The notes under the pieces: model-generated | Told to the model about the DNA's origin: nothing | Databases searched by the model: none | What the model saw: the letters and a program-made list of their open reading frames with translations, nothing else | Made by a program: the position numbers and the translations under genes | Assembly: GCA_965146665.1 (NCBI GenBank) | Contig: CBCTHE010000009.1 | Span: 84,765 to 148,764 of the forward strand | Length of the DNA: 64,000 nt | Source: Ructibacterium sp965146665 | GTDB lineage: Bacteria > Bacillota > Clostridia > Monoglobales > Monoglobaceae | Reading direction: 5' to 3' | Shown: positions 8,694 through 17,936 of the stretch, in pieces | How positions within the stretch are numbered: position 1 is the first letter of the stretch | Layout: every line of letters begins with the position of its first letter

Positions 8694-8731
8694 TTCTAAC
8701 CTAGAATATCGAAAAATGTCATATTTGTCAA
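8694..8731 (-). promoter_or_regulatory. marR-type promoter with candidate operator
   Basis: On the minus strand TTGACA (8726-8731), 17 bases, TATTCT (8703-8708). The inverted repeat TTCTA-ACC-TAGAA (8694-8706) overlaps the -10 box, where an autorepressing MarR dimer would be expected to bind. Confidence 0.6.
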
Positions 8732-8844
8732 TATCTATTCATCCAAATCTCTCTGAAAAATCCTGCCAATGTCAAGCAAAGTAACAAATTTGGTGAATTT
8801 CCAGAAAAAATTTTACGGCCATAATCCTGCGGCTGTATGCTGGA

Positions 8845-8889
8845 CGCAAAACCACCCTGCAGCCGAAATTGCCGCAGGGTGGTTTTGCG
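8845..8889 (-). terminator. Terminator of the polysaccharide locus
   Basis: A perfect 16-bp inverted repeat, CGCAAAACCACCCTGC (8845-8860) and its complement (8874-8889), with a 13-base loop. It starts six bases after the stop of the AraC-type sensor gene. The stem contains the T-run on the minus strand and is nearly symmetrical, so it may act in both directions. Confidence 0.8.
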
Positions 8890-8894
8890 TATGC

Positions 8895-11216
8895 TCAGCG
8901 TTCTTCCTCTCCGTCGAATGGATTTTGGGATACCCGGTATTTGCCCGGCGAGATTCCCACATATTTCAAAAAAGTCCGTGAAAAAGTTCGGACATTGATA
9001 TACCCAACCGCCTCCGCGATTTTCTCCAGGGTATCCTCTGTGGAGACCAGAAGGTCCATGGCCTTTGAGACCCGGATGGTGGCAATATACTCCAGCATCC
9101 CCTGCCCGGCCTGCTTCTTGAACATGTTGGACAGATAGCTCTGATTCAGGTGAAACCGCTCTGCAATGGCGGCACCGTTTAAATTTGGATCATCATAATA
9201 GGCCTGGATGAACTCTTTTACCTTATCCACCGTCTGCCCTATCTTTCCGCCGCGGTCGTTGGCGGTGTTCCGGCAGATCTCCTGAAATACAGCGATCATT
9301 TCCCGTTTCATGGAAAGGACGGTGGTACACTTGTAAATCCGTCCAAAAATCTCGACGCTGTCCAAAAATCCGGACTCGTCCGCGTCGCTGATGTCATTGA
9401 GCGCCTTCATCACGGCGCCGATGATATCATACATCAGGCACCGGGCTGTCTGCAGTGAAATACGGGGCTGGTCTAGATTGTGACTGAAAATTTCGTCCAA
9501 AATGGCAAGCCCGGTCTCCTCGTCGCCAGATTTCAGGCTGTTTATCATCTGGAACTCCTTTTCCATGGGAAAATAATAGGTGTCTCGGCTCCGCTCCTGA
9601 ATCTCACAGTAGCGGATGATGTCGCTGTTGTTCAGGAAGCGGTATTCCATACACTCCATGGCCTCCTGATAGCAAAAGGGCAGTCCGGTCAGATTTGGAT
9701 GGGCATCAGAAATTCCGGCAATAAACTCAATGTTGAAGTTTTTGGCTATAAACTTCTGGGCTGTGTCCAGCGCGGCTGCAAGAGCATCCCCGCTGTCCCT
9801 GGAAGTGTTGATCACACAGCCCAGAATCCCGCCCAGATCACAAAACACACTGACACAGTCCTCCGGGAACATATCTCCCAGGACATTGGTGACAATCAAC
9901 TTGGCCAGCTTATAGTTTTCAATGGAATCGCTCTGGCCCTTCTCAAAGAACATCTCCTCCAAATCTTCAAAATAAAACAGAATCAGCGAAAAATGGCTAT
10001 AGCGGAAAACAATTCCGACACTTTTCAAAAATTCTGCGGCAGAAATATCCATCTCATGGTTTTGCTTCATCAGCTTCAGCAGGACCGCGTCCCGGAGGAC
10101 CGCGTCCTGAACCGCGCTTCGGCTGTCCGCCTTCTTTTTCTCCTTCAAAATCCGGGTGACCATTTCATCAATATACTGGTATTCGTTGGAGCTGCTGGCA
10201 TCTATAGGAGTATCCGCATTTTGTTCCAGCCGGCTGACCAGCCGCTTGAGCGGCTTATGGTTCCGCTTTGCGAACCAATAGGCCAGCGCGGTTCCCACCG
10301 CCAGCCAGAGGAGCATGAACAGAATCACCATCAGCCGCATCCGGTTCAGCACCGAGAGATACTGCCGCTTGTCCGCCACATAGACATAGGTCCAGTCGTT
10401 CTGCCCGGATCCGGTGTGCAGAAACACCGCATCCCGAGTCATTTCCGGGCCGCCCGGCTCCCGCAGTGCGCCGGTCAGCGGCCCCGCTTCCCGCAGGCCC
10501 GCATCATCCCCGTCTGAAAGGACGATCTTCCCTTCTCCATCCAGAATACAGAAGGCCCGTCCCGCGTTCTCCTGACGTATATTCCCCATCAGTTTCTCCG
10601 GCCCCATCTCCAGCACCACCGTTGCCAGGGGCTTGTTATAGTCCACACCGAACACGGACATGAAGTACAGCAGCATCCCCTTTTCCGGGGGCTGTCCCCG
10701 GTCCGGCATCTGAACAAATGTCCCCTGGCTTTTCCGGTTCAGATGTTCCAGAAATGTATCATAGGACATCTCCTTATCCGGATAATAGGCCCGGAAATAC
10801 GCCTCGCTCTGGGTATTGGTTCTGGTCCCCACAATATAGTCGGTACTGCGGAAATAGATGTAAATATCGTCGATCTCCACATCTGAGTAACGCCAGGACT
10901 CAATTTTGTTCCGCACCGAGAGCAACTCATATTTATAATCCTCTGTGAGTTCCTTCTGATAGATCAGTTCCTGAACCGTGGCGTCATGAGCCAGCTGCGC
11001 GGCCAGATTATGCATGATAACCTGCAGATTGTCAATGGACTGCTTCCGATTCTGAAGAAGCTCCATATTGCTGACGTCAATCTGGTGCAGCATATTGTCC
11101 TCAATCTGGGTATAGGCATAGAGGTTGAACAGCAGCGTCAGCAATAAAATCAGAATATAGGAAACAAACCAGGAGAGTATCATGCTCCGCTTCCGCCGCA
11201 GTAACGATTTGAACAT
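8895..11216 (-). CDS. Membrane-bound AraC-family sensor-regulator (YtdP-like)
   Basis: A 773-aa one-piece transmembrane regulator. An N-terminal membrane helix (about residues 12-34) is followed by an extracellular sensor region of about 250 residues (Cache-like by position). A second membrane helix follows near 295-315 (LMVILFMLLWLAVGTALAYWF), then a HAMP-like linker, a cytoplasmic middle region and two AraC helix-turn-helix motifs at the C-terminus (about 670-765; NGAAIAERFHLNQSYLSNMF and KIAEAVGYINVRTFSRTF). Size and layout match Bacillus subtilis YtdP, which sits with the rhamnogalacturonan genes yteP-ytcP-ytcQ-yteR. It is the last gene of the locus and probably switches the locus on when glycan is sensed outside the cell. 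Confidence 0.88.
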   Translation of the reverse strand: MFKSLLRRKRSMILSWFVSYILILLLTLLFNLYAYTQIEDNMLHQIDVSNMELLQNRKQSIDNLQVIMHNLAAQLAHDATVQELIYQKELTEDYKYELLSVRNKIESWRYSDVEIDDIYIYFRSTDYIVGTRTNTQSEAYFRAYYPDKEMSYDTFLEHLNRKSQGTFVQMPDRGQPPEKGMLLYFMSVFGVDYNKPLATVVLEMGPEKLMGNIRQENAGRAFCILDGEGKIVLSDGDDAGLREAGPLTGALREPGGPEMTRDAVFLHTGSGQNDWTYVYVADKRQYLSVLNRMRLMVILFMLLWLAVGTALAYWFAKRNHKPLKRLVSRLEQNADTPIDASSSNEYQYIDEMVTRILKEKKKADSRSAVQDAVLRDAVLLKLMKQNHEMDISAAEFLKSVGIVFRYSHFSLILFYFEDLEEMFFEKGQSDSIENYKLAKLIVTNVLGDMFPEDCVSVFCDLGGILGCVINTSRDSGDALAAALDTAQKFIAKNFNIEFIAGISDAHPNLTGLPFCYQEAMECMEYRFLNNSDIIRYCEIQERSRDTYYFPMEKEFQMINSLKSGDEETGLAILDEIFSHNLDQPRISLQTARCLMYDIIGAVMKALNDISDADESGFLDSVEIFGRIYKCTTVLSMKREMIAVFQEICRNTANDRGGKIGQTVDKVKEFIQAYYDDPNLNGAAIAERFHLNQSYLSNMFKKQAGQGMLEYIATIRVSKAMDLLVSTEDTLEKIAEAVGYINVRTFSRTFLKYVGISPGKYRVSQNPFDGEEER

Positions 11217-11252
11217 ACCCTTCCCTCCGTCTCATTCCGCATCTCCATACTG

Positions 11253-12326
11253 TCAGTTCCGTTTCTGGTATTCACAGCACATCAGCACAAACGCGCCCAT
11301 GCCGTGCATGTCATTGATCTCTCTCGGCCGGTTGATATAGTGATCATAATCCCCCACGCCGGTCCCGACGCAGATGCACGGGAGGTATAGCCTGCCCTCA
11401 TGCATGCGCAGGGCGCGGATCACCCCTTCATACCCCCGGTCCGCACAGGACTGGTATTCCGGGCCGAGATATCCCCGGCGCACCGCTTTTGCGATGGCAT
11501 AGGTAAAGAGCGCACTGCTGGAGGTCTCTGTCCAGTTGCCGCACACATTTCCCTTGTCAACCACCTGATACCAGAGGCCGTTTGCCGGATGCTGGAATCC
11601 GGCCACAGCCTTTAAAAGTCCGGTGAGGGCCGTGATCCATATTTCCCGCCGCGGATCCTCCGCCGGCAGAAAGTCCAGCATATCCACAAGACTGAGCCCC
11701 ACCCAGCCAATGGCCCGGCCCCAGAATTCAGGGGAGCATCCAGTCTCTGAGTCTGCCCATGGCATCTGCCGGGAAAAATCACAGGCGTGATACAAAAGGC
11801 CGGTCCTCTCATCCCGCAGATATCGGAACATGAGCTCCACCTGGGTGTGCATCAGGTCAAACAGATCCTCCTGACCATACCGTGCGCCGTAGGGCATCAG
11901 CACGGATCCGGCCATATACAGGCCGTCCAGCCACATCTGCTCCGGCTTGTTGTGCATGTGCCAGAAGCCCCCCTCCGGCGTGAAATCCCAGCGCCTGAAA
12001 TAGTCCGCAAACCGGTCCAACACCGTCCGGTAATGTGCCGTTCCAGTCCGTTCATGAAGCAGGAACAGAAGCCGGGCAGGCTGAAGGTCATCCATCTTGT
12101 CCCGGTAATGAAACCGGATGGTGGCATCCGGGATCACATTGCTGTCTACCCAGTCTTTGATATAATTATAATACTTTTCTTCTCCGGTTGCAAGATAAAC
12201 CGACTCCATCCCGGTCAGGAACACACCCTGCTGGTAATGGAACCGGCCTCTTGGCGGAAGGTCAGGGGCGGCGCAGGCCTCCATGATGGTATCACAGGCC
12301 GCCCTGGCATAGTCAATCGCCTGCAT
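11253..12326 (-). CDS. GH105/GH88-type unsaturated uronyl hydrolase
   Basis: About 357 aa of the GH105 family (YteR/YesR type), an (alpha/alpha)6 barrel that removes the 4,5-unsaturated uronic acid left at the non-reducing end of oligosaccharides by polysaccharide lyases. Visible segments include MDDLQPARLLFLLHERTG, GGFWHMHNKPEQMWLDGLYM (the active-site Asp region), EFWGRAIGWVGLSLVDML and a late GTGVGDYDHYINRP. There is no signal peptide, so it works in the cytoplasm on imported products. The ATG at 12326 has GGAGGAAG upstream; an in-frame extension of 10 codons has no such site. It lies between the giant esterase and the sensor-regulator, and pairs logically with the lyase-like gene at 17.9-22.3 kb. 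Confidence 0.88.
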   Translation of the reverse strand: MQAIDYARAACDTIMEACAAPDLPPRGRFHYQQGVFLTGMESVYLATGEEKYYNYIKDWVDSNVIPDATIRFHYRDKMDDLQPARLLFLLHERTGTAHYRTVLDRFADYFRRWDFTPEGGFWHMHNKPEQMWLDGLYMAGSVLMPYGARYGQEDLFDLMHTQVELMFRYLRDERTGLLYHACDFSRQMPWADSETGCSPEFWGRAIGWVGLSLVDMLDFLPAEDPRREIWITALTGLLKAVAGFQHPANGLWYQVVDKGNVCGNWTETSSSALFTYAIAKAVRRGYLGPEYQSCADRGYEGVIRALRMHEGRLYLPCICVGTGVGDYDHYINRPREINDMHGMGAFVLMCCEYQKRN

Positions 12327-12381
12327 TTTTCTTCCTCCATTTCCCGGCGGGCGCATTGGCGCCCGCCTCGTTTTGTCCCTT

Positions 12382-15300
12382 CTATTCGCCCAGATCTCCC
12401 AGCCGGAACGGCGTGATCAGCAGACCGGCAGAGTTATACAGGTTCACCATGGGCTTGGGGAATCCCGCAAAACCGCACCGAACCGCCACCGGCACATGGA
12501 TGCCGTCCGTAACCGTCACAGTGTTGGTACCCGTAATCTCTGCCGACGCCGCATACCAGTTTCCGGCGGCATCCCGAATCTCAAAGGCAGCCGGCGCACC
12601 GTCACACACCAGTCCGTCATAGGTATGGTTAAAGGTGACGACCGCGTCCAGATCCGTAACCGTCAGCCCGGATGGCTCCGGATAGCGGTACGCCGTATCC
12701 ATTCCGTATACAGCTCCCTTTGCCGCAAGGGCCAGGCGGTGGCCCACCGTGGCCTTGTCTGTGGGATGGATGTTATTCTCCTCGCCCGTCTCAAGCACCA
12801 CCGCCATTTCCACACCTTCCAGCGCATGGGTCAGCTTCCATTGGGCCTCCCGGACATAGGGGAAGTATTCCGAATATCCAACCCTGCCATAGGCCGCCAG
12901 CTGGGTAATGAGCACGGGGAACTCCATGCCCCATCTTTCCCGCCAGTCCTGAATCATAAGCTTCTGTGCCTCCAGGTATTCGCTGTGCAGTTCTGCGGTG
13001 GCATTGGCACAGCCCTGATACCAGATTGCCCCTTTGATAGTATAGGGAATCAACGGGGCAATCATCCCGTTATAGAGATGGGTGGCATCCCGGTTGTGGT
13101 CGCCGGCTGCCTCATAGGACAGACGGTGAACCAGCGGGCTGTCAGCCAGAGCCTCCTCACTGATAAAACATTCAATTCGCGCACCGCCGTATGCCGCATA
13201 CAGCAGACCCACCGGAACATCCAGATCCTGCGCCAGCTCCCGGCCAAACAAATAGCCAACCCCGGAGAATGACGCAACGGTCTCAGGACTGCACACCTTC
13301 CAGCTTCCGTTCAGCACATCCTCCGCCTCCTGCTCCGTGCCGTTCCGGGTCTGTGTAAACAGCCGGATGTTGGTATTTGCAGCAGAGGCGATGTCCTCCG
13401 CCGCATTGTCCGTCTTGGACAGGGCCCACTCCATGTTAGACTGCCCGGAACAGAGCCAGACCTCGCCCGCCAGAATATTGCTGAATTTCCGGAACCCGCC
13501 GGAGGAGGATTCCACAGAGAGGGTGTAGGGATTCTGTGCCGTTGAAATGGGTTCTGCCGTCACTCTCCAGCTGCCGTCCGCCTGGGCCGTTGTCTGATAG
13601 GCCTGATCGCCCAGTGTGACCGCTATGTCCGCGTAGGGCGCGCTCTTTCCCCAGATGCTGAGCGGCTCATCCCTTTGCAGAACCGCGTTGCTGGCAAACA
13701 CAGAGGGCATCCAAATGTCATTGTACATCTCCAGTCCGTCATAGACCGCCAGCGGCACAAGGCTCTGCAGGCTGTCCCAGAGAAAGACCTTGGCATAGCA
13801 GCGGGCAAAGCTCTCCCGGCTGACACTGGCCTCAAATGTGGTTTCTGTCCGGCCGCCAATCGTTTGGGCCGCGTAATCCGTACCGACCACAGTCCCCTGT
13901 TCATCATAGACCGCCAGCACGAATACCGCGTCTTGACTGATATTGTATTTGTTGTCAATTTTCAGGGCGGCGGTCACTGTGCCGTCCAAGGGCATAACCT
14001 GGACCTCACTGCCCTGTCCGTTGGAAAAGACCGGTGTAAACTCTGAAAGATAGCCGTCCGGCAATGTGGTATAGATTGTATAATACCGGTAGACCGGCCC
14101 GCTGTTCACCACCAGAACCGACCGGTTCCGGACAGTCTCCGCAGGCGTTTCAAAGGTGTGGTTTTCAAAGAACTGCGGTGTCCCGGCAATGGAAAGCCTC
14201 TGGGCCAGTTCGGATACCGGCTCGCCGCCGGCATCCTCGCAGACAATATAGCCCCTTTCGTCCTCAACTACCAGGTTGGGGTCGCCGGAGGTGACAGAAA
14301 CCTGCGTCTCTCCGGCATAGCGGCCGGCGTAGATCCGGACGTCATCAAAAGCGACATAGCCGTCCTCCTCCGCTGTGCCGGCGGATACACCGAACCGGAA
14401 GGTGCTCACATACTGAACCGCAGTACTGAGCTCCATATTCTCCGCGATCAGAACGCCGTTGAGCCGCAGGTCGGCCGTGTTCTTCCCCGGATAGGACGAG
14501 GCCGAAAGTCTGTACCACTGGCCATTCTCATAGGAACCCAGCACCACGCCGGAATCTGCCCCGTAGATAACGCCGTCCCTGCACTGCGCCAGCTGACAGA
14601 AGGTGCCAGACGCGTTGACCTTCAGATAGACCGTAAGCCCCACGTCGCCGCTGAGCAGGAAAGAACTCTCATAGTGCAGAGGGCCGCAGGCCTCTCCTGC
14701 CATATACTTGGCCGCACTGTCGCTCATGATGGAATAGTCCAGATAATCGTCAAATATCCCGTTGCCGGGCGTTCCCTCTGCATAGGGGGCCTGCATGACG
14801 GTGCTCTCGTCTGACGCCGCCCGGCCCGCCAGGCCGCTTCGGCCTTCAAAGGCCGCGGACCGCTTGGTGGATGACCATTTCCCGGCCTGATGCCAGGCGG
14901 GGTCATAGGCAATCAGCCCCGGCTCTGTGACCACCTGCGCACTGCCGCCGAATACCCTTCCATACATATGTACCCCATCCGCCCGGGTCAGATCAAAGCA
15001 TGCGCCGCCCACAGGGTCCGCATCCGATTTCACCGCACCGGAACCGTCCCGGAATACCATGTTTCCGCTCTGGTCCAGTCCGTTTCGGAAGTCCGCGACA
15101 GTCTGGTTTTCATCAGCCCAGGCCGCCAGCCCCGCCGTATATTTTGAAAAATCCGGACTGTCCCCTCGAAGCTCTGTTCTCGGGACGGCATCCACCGGCT
15201 CGCCGCCCAGATATTTGGTCAGACTCACGTCATCAAAATACACGCCGCCCGCCTCATATCGCTTTTCCGTCTCCTCTGACCCACTTTCCAGATAACGGCT

Positions 15301-16638
15301 GAAGCTGTGGTTTAGCCAGATTTGGGAAAATCCCAGGAACTGGTCCGCGTCCTCATACTCCGTATCAAACCGAAGGCGAAAATCTGTCATTTCCACGTTT
15401 TCACACACCGGTATACTGTCCAGATACGCGCTGAACCGGTTCCCGGTTCTGCCGTCCGCACTTCCGGCTGTGAGGAATAGCTCCACCCGGTACCATTTGC
15501 CCGGCACACAGGCCGCCGGCAGGGTGAATTTGTGGTTACCCATGAGCTGGATGCTGTCGGCCTCCAGCCTGACAGTGTATCCCTCCGCGGCGCTGCCGCC
15601 GAATTTCGCCTGTGTCATGGCACCGTTGTGCATGGTCCAGACATAGGAGTTCACTACAATAGGCGTCAGCTTTTCGTCAAAGGCGCAGTTGAACGCCAAC
15701 ACCTCCCGGTCTCCCGCCTCATTGATCCGGCCAAAATGGTTGGGGCCAATGTTCAGCCGCACATCCGGACTGCTCGCATAGATCCCCGCATCATTGCGGA
15801 GGTAAAAGCTCTGATCATCGGCCGCCTTGCCGAACGTGCCGTCCACACTGTCATACTGCACAATACTGCCGGCATCCAGATTTGGCATGGTGACCGCCAC
15901 CTTGGAGGCAGGCAGAGTGCCTAAATCATTGGCTTGAAAACCGCCGAAATCCAGGGAGACAGCCTCTATCCGCTGTGCCGCCAGCTCACCGGAATAGACC
16001 TTGAAATCATCCAGGCCAAACGCGGTGCCATTGCCGGATACGAACACGGTAAACCGGTTGGTCACAGGATCTCCGTTTCTTTGGTCAATATCCGCGCAGA
16101 GCAGAACACCGTCCACATAACAGTCCATGGTTTTGGTACTCTGGTTGACTGTCATCCGTATCTGATACCACTGTTCCTTAGGCACCGATGTCATGGCATC
16201 TGTAAACTTGTTTGCCTTTACATACTGAAATTTATTGCTGTTGCTGCTGTGGGAAATCACCATGCCCTTGCTGTTGTCCAGGCCAATGAGCATATTGCAG
16301 CTGCCGCTGACCGGCTTGAGCCGATACTCCAGCGTATAGCTGTTCTCCCCCACCAGCCCGCTGAAATCATAGCTGAGCACCAGGGAGCTGGAACCGTCCT
16401 TGGTCACATGCAGATACTTATTCCCGTCCGGCTCCGCTTTCACAACCGCGCTGTTTTTCTCCACCGTGTTCATAGTGAAGCCCTCGCTTCCTGAAACAGG
16501 GGCACCCTCGTCATAGCCGGAAAAATCACAGGGCTGGGACAGCAGATCTCCAAAGGCCGCCGACGCGGTCATTCCAGCGCCGCCCAAGACGGACAGGCAA
16601 AGAGCCATGGCCGCCAGCAACGCACAAATCTTTTTCAT
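12382..16638 (-). CDS. Giant secreted SGNH acetylesterase with lectin-like modules
   Basis: A 1418-aa secreted protein with a signal peptide at residues 1-27 (cleavage near TASAA). Three concanavalin/LamG-like beta-sandwich modules follow (about 30-220, 240-490 and 560-775), each ending in a related segment (FGLDDFKVY, VYFDDVSLTKY, VAFDDVRIY). After a linker a sialate-O-acetylesterase/SASA domain fills the C-terminus (about 970-1410). The nucleophile motif CSGQSNMEWA lies near 1064 and the NNIHPTDKATVGHRLAL segment, with the catalytic His, near 1290. The family removes O-acetyl groups from sugars. With the adjacent lyase and GH105 genes it probably deacetylates the target glycan outside the cell. 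There is no LPXTG or SLH anchor, so retention may rely on binding modules. Confidence 0.85.
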   Translation of the reverse strand: MKKICALLAAMALCLSVLGGAGMTASAAFGDLLSQPCDFSGYDEGAPVSGSEGFTMNTVEKNSAVVKAEPDGNKYLHVTKDGSSSLVLSYDFSGLVGENSYTLEYRLKPVSGSCNMLIGLDNSKGMVISHSSNSNKFQYVKANKFTDAMTSVPKEQWYQIRMTVNQSTKTMDCYVDGVLLCADIDQRNGDPVTNRFTVFVSGNGTAFGLDDFKVYSGELAAQRIEAVSLDFGGFQANDLGTLPASKVAVTMPNLDAGSIVQYDSVDGTFGKAADDQSFYLRNDAGIYASSPDVRLNIGPNHFGRINEAGDREVLAFNCAFDEKLTPIVVNSYVWTMHNGAMTQAKFGGSAAEGYTVRLEADSIQLMGNHKFTLPAACVPGKWYRVELFLTAGSADGRTGNRFSAYLDSIPVCENVEMTDFRLRFDTEYEDADQFLGFSQIWLNHSFSRYLESGSEETEKRYEAGGVYFDDVSLTKYLGGEPVDAVPRTELRGDSPDFSKYTAGLAAWADENQTVADFRNGLDQSGNMVFRDGSGAVKSDADPVGGACFDLTRADGVHMYGRVFGGSAQVVTEPGLIAYDPAWHQAGKWSSTKRSAAFEGRSGLAGRAASDESTVMQAPYAEGTPGNGIFDDYLDYSIMSDSAAKYMAGEACGPLHYESSFLLSGDVGLTVYLKVNASGTFCQLAQCRDGVIYGADSGVVLGSYENGQWYRLSASSYPGKNTADLRLNGVLIAENMELSTAVQYVSTFRFGVSAGTAEEDGYVAFDDVRIYAGRYAGETQVSVTSGDPNLVVEDERGYIVCEDAGGEPVSELAQRLSIAGTPQFFENHTFETPAETVRNRSVLVVNSGPVYRYYTIYTTLPDGYLSEFTPVFSNGQGSEVQVMPLDGTVTAALKIDNKYNISQDAVFVLAVYDEQGTVVGTDYAAQTIGGRTETTFEASVSRESFARCYAKVFLWDSLQSLVPLAVYDGLEMYNDIWMPSVFASNAVLQRDEPLSIWGKSAPYADIAVTLGDQAYQTTAQADGSWRVTAEPISTAQNPYTLSVESSSGGFRKFSNILAGEVWLCSGQSNMEWALSKTDNAAEDIASAANTNIRLFTQTRNGTEQEAEDVLNGSWKVCSPETVASFSGVGYLFGRELAQDLDVPVGLLYAAYGGARIECFISEEALADSPLVHRLSYEAAGDHNRDATHLYNGMIAPLIPYTIKGAIWYQGCANATAELHSEYLEAQKLMIQDWRERWGMEFPVLITQLAAYGRVGYSEYFPYVREAQWKLTHALEGVEMAVVLETGEENNIHPTDKATVGHRLALAAKGAVYGMDTAYRYPEPSGLTVTDLDAVVTFNHTYDGLVCDGAPAAFEIRDAAGNWYAASAEITGTNTVTVTDGIHVPVAVRCGFAGFPKPMVNLYNSAGLLITPFRLGDLGE

Positions 16639-16652
16639 CTTTACTCCTCCTT

Positions 16653-17936
16653 TTATTCGCTTTCCGGCTTATAGATATAGATCCGGTCCGCATACAGGCC
16701 CGGCGTCATAAGGTCCTTCCAGGCATAAAACTCAAGCCGTTCGTCCGGCTCCAGCATACCGGCCTCCAGAACGGCCTCCTTCGCGCCGCCTGCCGGGACG
16801 GTCTCCTGTGCCGCTGTCAGGCGGACAAACCGCTCGCCCCGCCAGACGGACGCAAACAGATACAGGCTCCGCTCCTCTTTCTCCGGATTCAAAAGCCGGG
16901 CTGTGACGGTGACACCGCCTGGTTCTGTGCCGAATTCGGCACTTGTGACACACACGGTTTCCGCGTCTGTCCGAAAACTCCCTGTGATATCGGTTCCCAA
17001 GGGGCTCCCCTCCAAAAGTTCAGCACGGCCGTCAATGACCACCTCATACCGGGCATTGGGCAACAGCGGCACCGCAGGGCACAAAGCCGCCATTGCGCTG
17101 TCCCGGTCATAGCCGGCTTTTTCCAGCCTGACCTCTGCCCCCTCGTGCAGAAGATGAATCTGCTGTGCCGTGACCCGGTACATGGACTGGGTCAGATAGA
17201 CCTCAATCACCTTGGCCCCGGCGGGAATCACAGTCTGACCGCGCTGGCTGTCATAGCCGATCTCGCTGATTTCCGGCGGCTTTGCCATGGTCGTAATCCG
17301 CAGGTCATCCACCGCCATAAAAGAGGGCTGTTTTTCGTTTGTATGCCCATAGAAGCGGATGCTGTCAACATGTCCAAAGCCCGCCAGCGAACACGACTCC
17401 GCCACAGCCGCGCCGTCCATCCATACGCGGAATACATCCGCCTCCAGATCAATCTCCACCCGGAGCGTGTGCCAGCTTTCGGTTTCATAGTCCTGCCTGA
17501 CGGGGCCAATCTCCATCTGTTCCCGCCATCGGATGAGGTTGCTCTCCTTAGAGCCCGCCGACCCGGCCGCCGCCCGGTATACCGCCAGTCTGTAATCCGA
17601 CCGGCCGGACAAATATACGGAAAACTCCGCTGTGAGATTGGTGTCCGACTTGGTATTGCAGACTACATAGGGGGAACTGGTCTGTCCGGCGGGCGGCACC
17701 GCGTCAATGCCGATTTTCAGAGATTTGCCCCGGGACGGGTCCAGCTGTTCAGACAAAAGATATCCCTTTCTGGCATAACCCAGCATGCCCGAATCAAACT
17801 CATACCGCGTTCCTTCAATGTAATAGGAAAACTCCGTGTCCTCCAGCAGGACAGTCTCAAGGGGTGAGCCTCCGGCCGCCCACGCGCTGCCCCAAAGCAG
17901 ACATACGGCAAGCAGACCGCAGAGAATACGCTTCAT
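16653..17936 (-). CDS. Secreted protein with one lectin-like module and an Ig-like domain
   Basis: A 427-aa exported protein, not recognised as an enzyme. A signal peptide covers residues 1-20 (LLAVCLLWGSAWAAG). A lectin-like module (about 25-215) ends in FMAVDDLRITTM, related to the modules of its two large neighbours. A region at about 220-315, from PAGAKVIEVYLTQSM to the phrase GSFRTDAE, resembles the Big_5/SbsA-type bacterial Ig fold. The C-terminal 110 residues look like another beta-sandwich. It overlaps the upstream lyase gene by ATGA, so the two are made together. It may be a glycan-binding accessory or a scaffold for the neighbouring enzymes; no catalytic motif is visible. Confidence 0.7.
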   Translation of the reverse strand: MKRILCGLLAVCLLWGSAWAAGGSPLETVLLEDTEFSYYIEGTRYEFDSGMLGYARKGYLLSEQLDPSRGKSLKIGIDAVPPAGQTSSPYVVCNTKSDTNLTAEFSVYLSGRSDYRLAVYRAAAGSAGSKESNLIRWREQMEIGPVRQDYETESWHTLRVEIDLEADVFRVWMDGAAVAESCSLAGFGHVDSIRFYGHTNEKQPSFMAVDDLRITTMAKPPEISEIGYDSQRGQTVIPAGAKVIEVYLTQSMYRVTAQQIHLLHEGAEVRLEKAGYDRDSAMAALCPAVPLLPNARYEVVIDGRAELLEGSPLGTDITGSFRTDAETVCVTSAEFGTEPGGVTVTARLLNPEKEERSLYLFASVWRGERFVRLTAAQETVPAGGAKEAVLEAGMLEPDERLEFYAWKDLMTPGLYADRIYIYKPESE

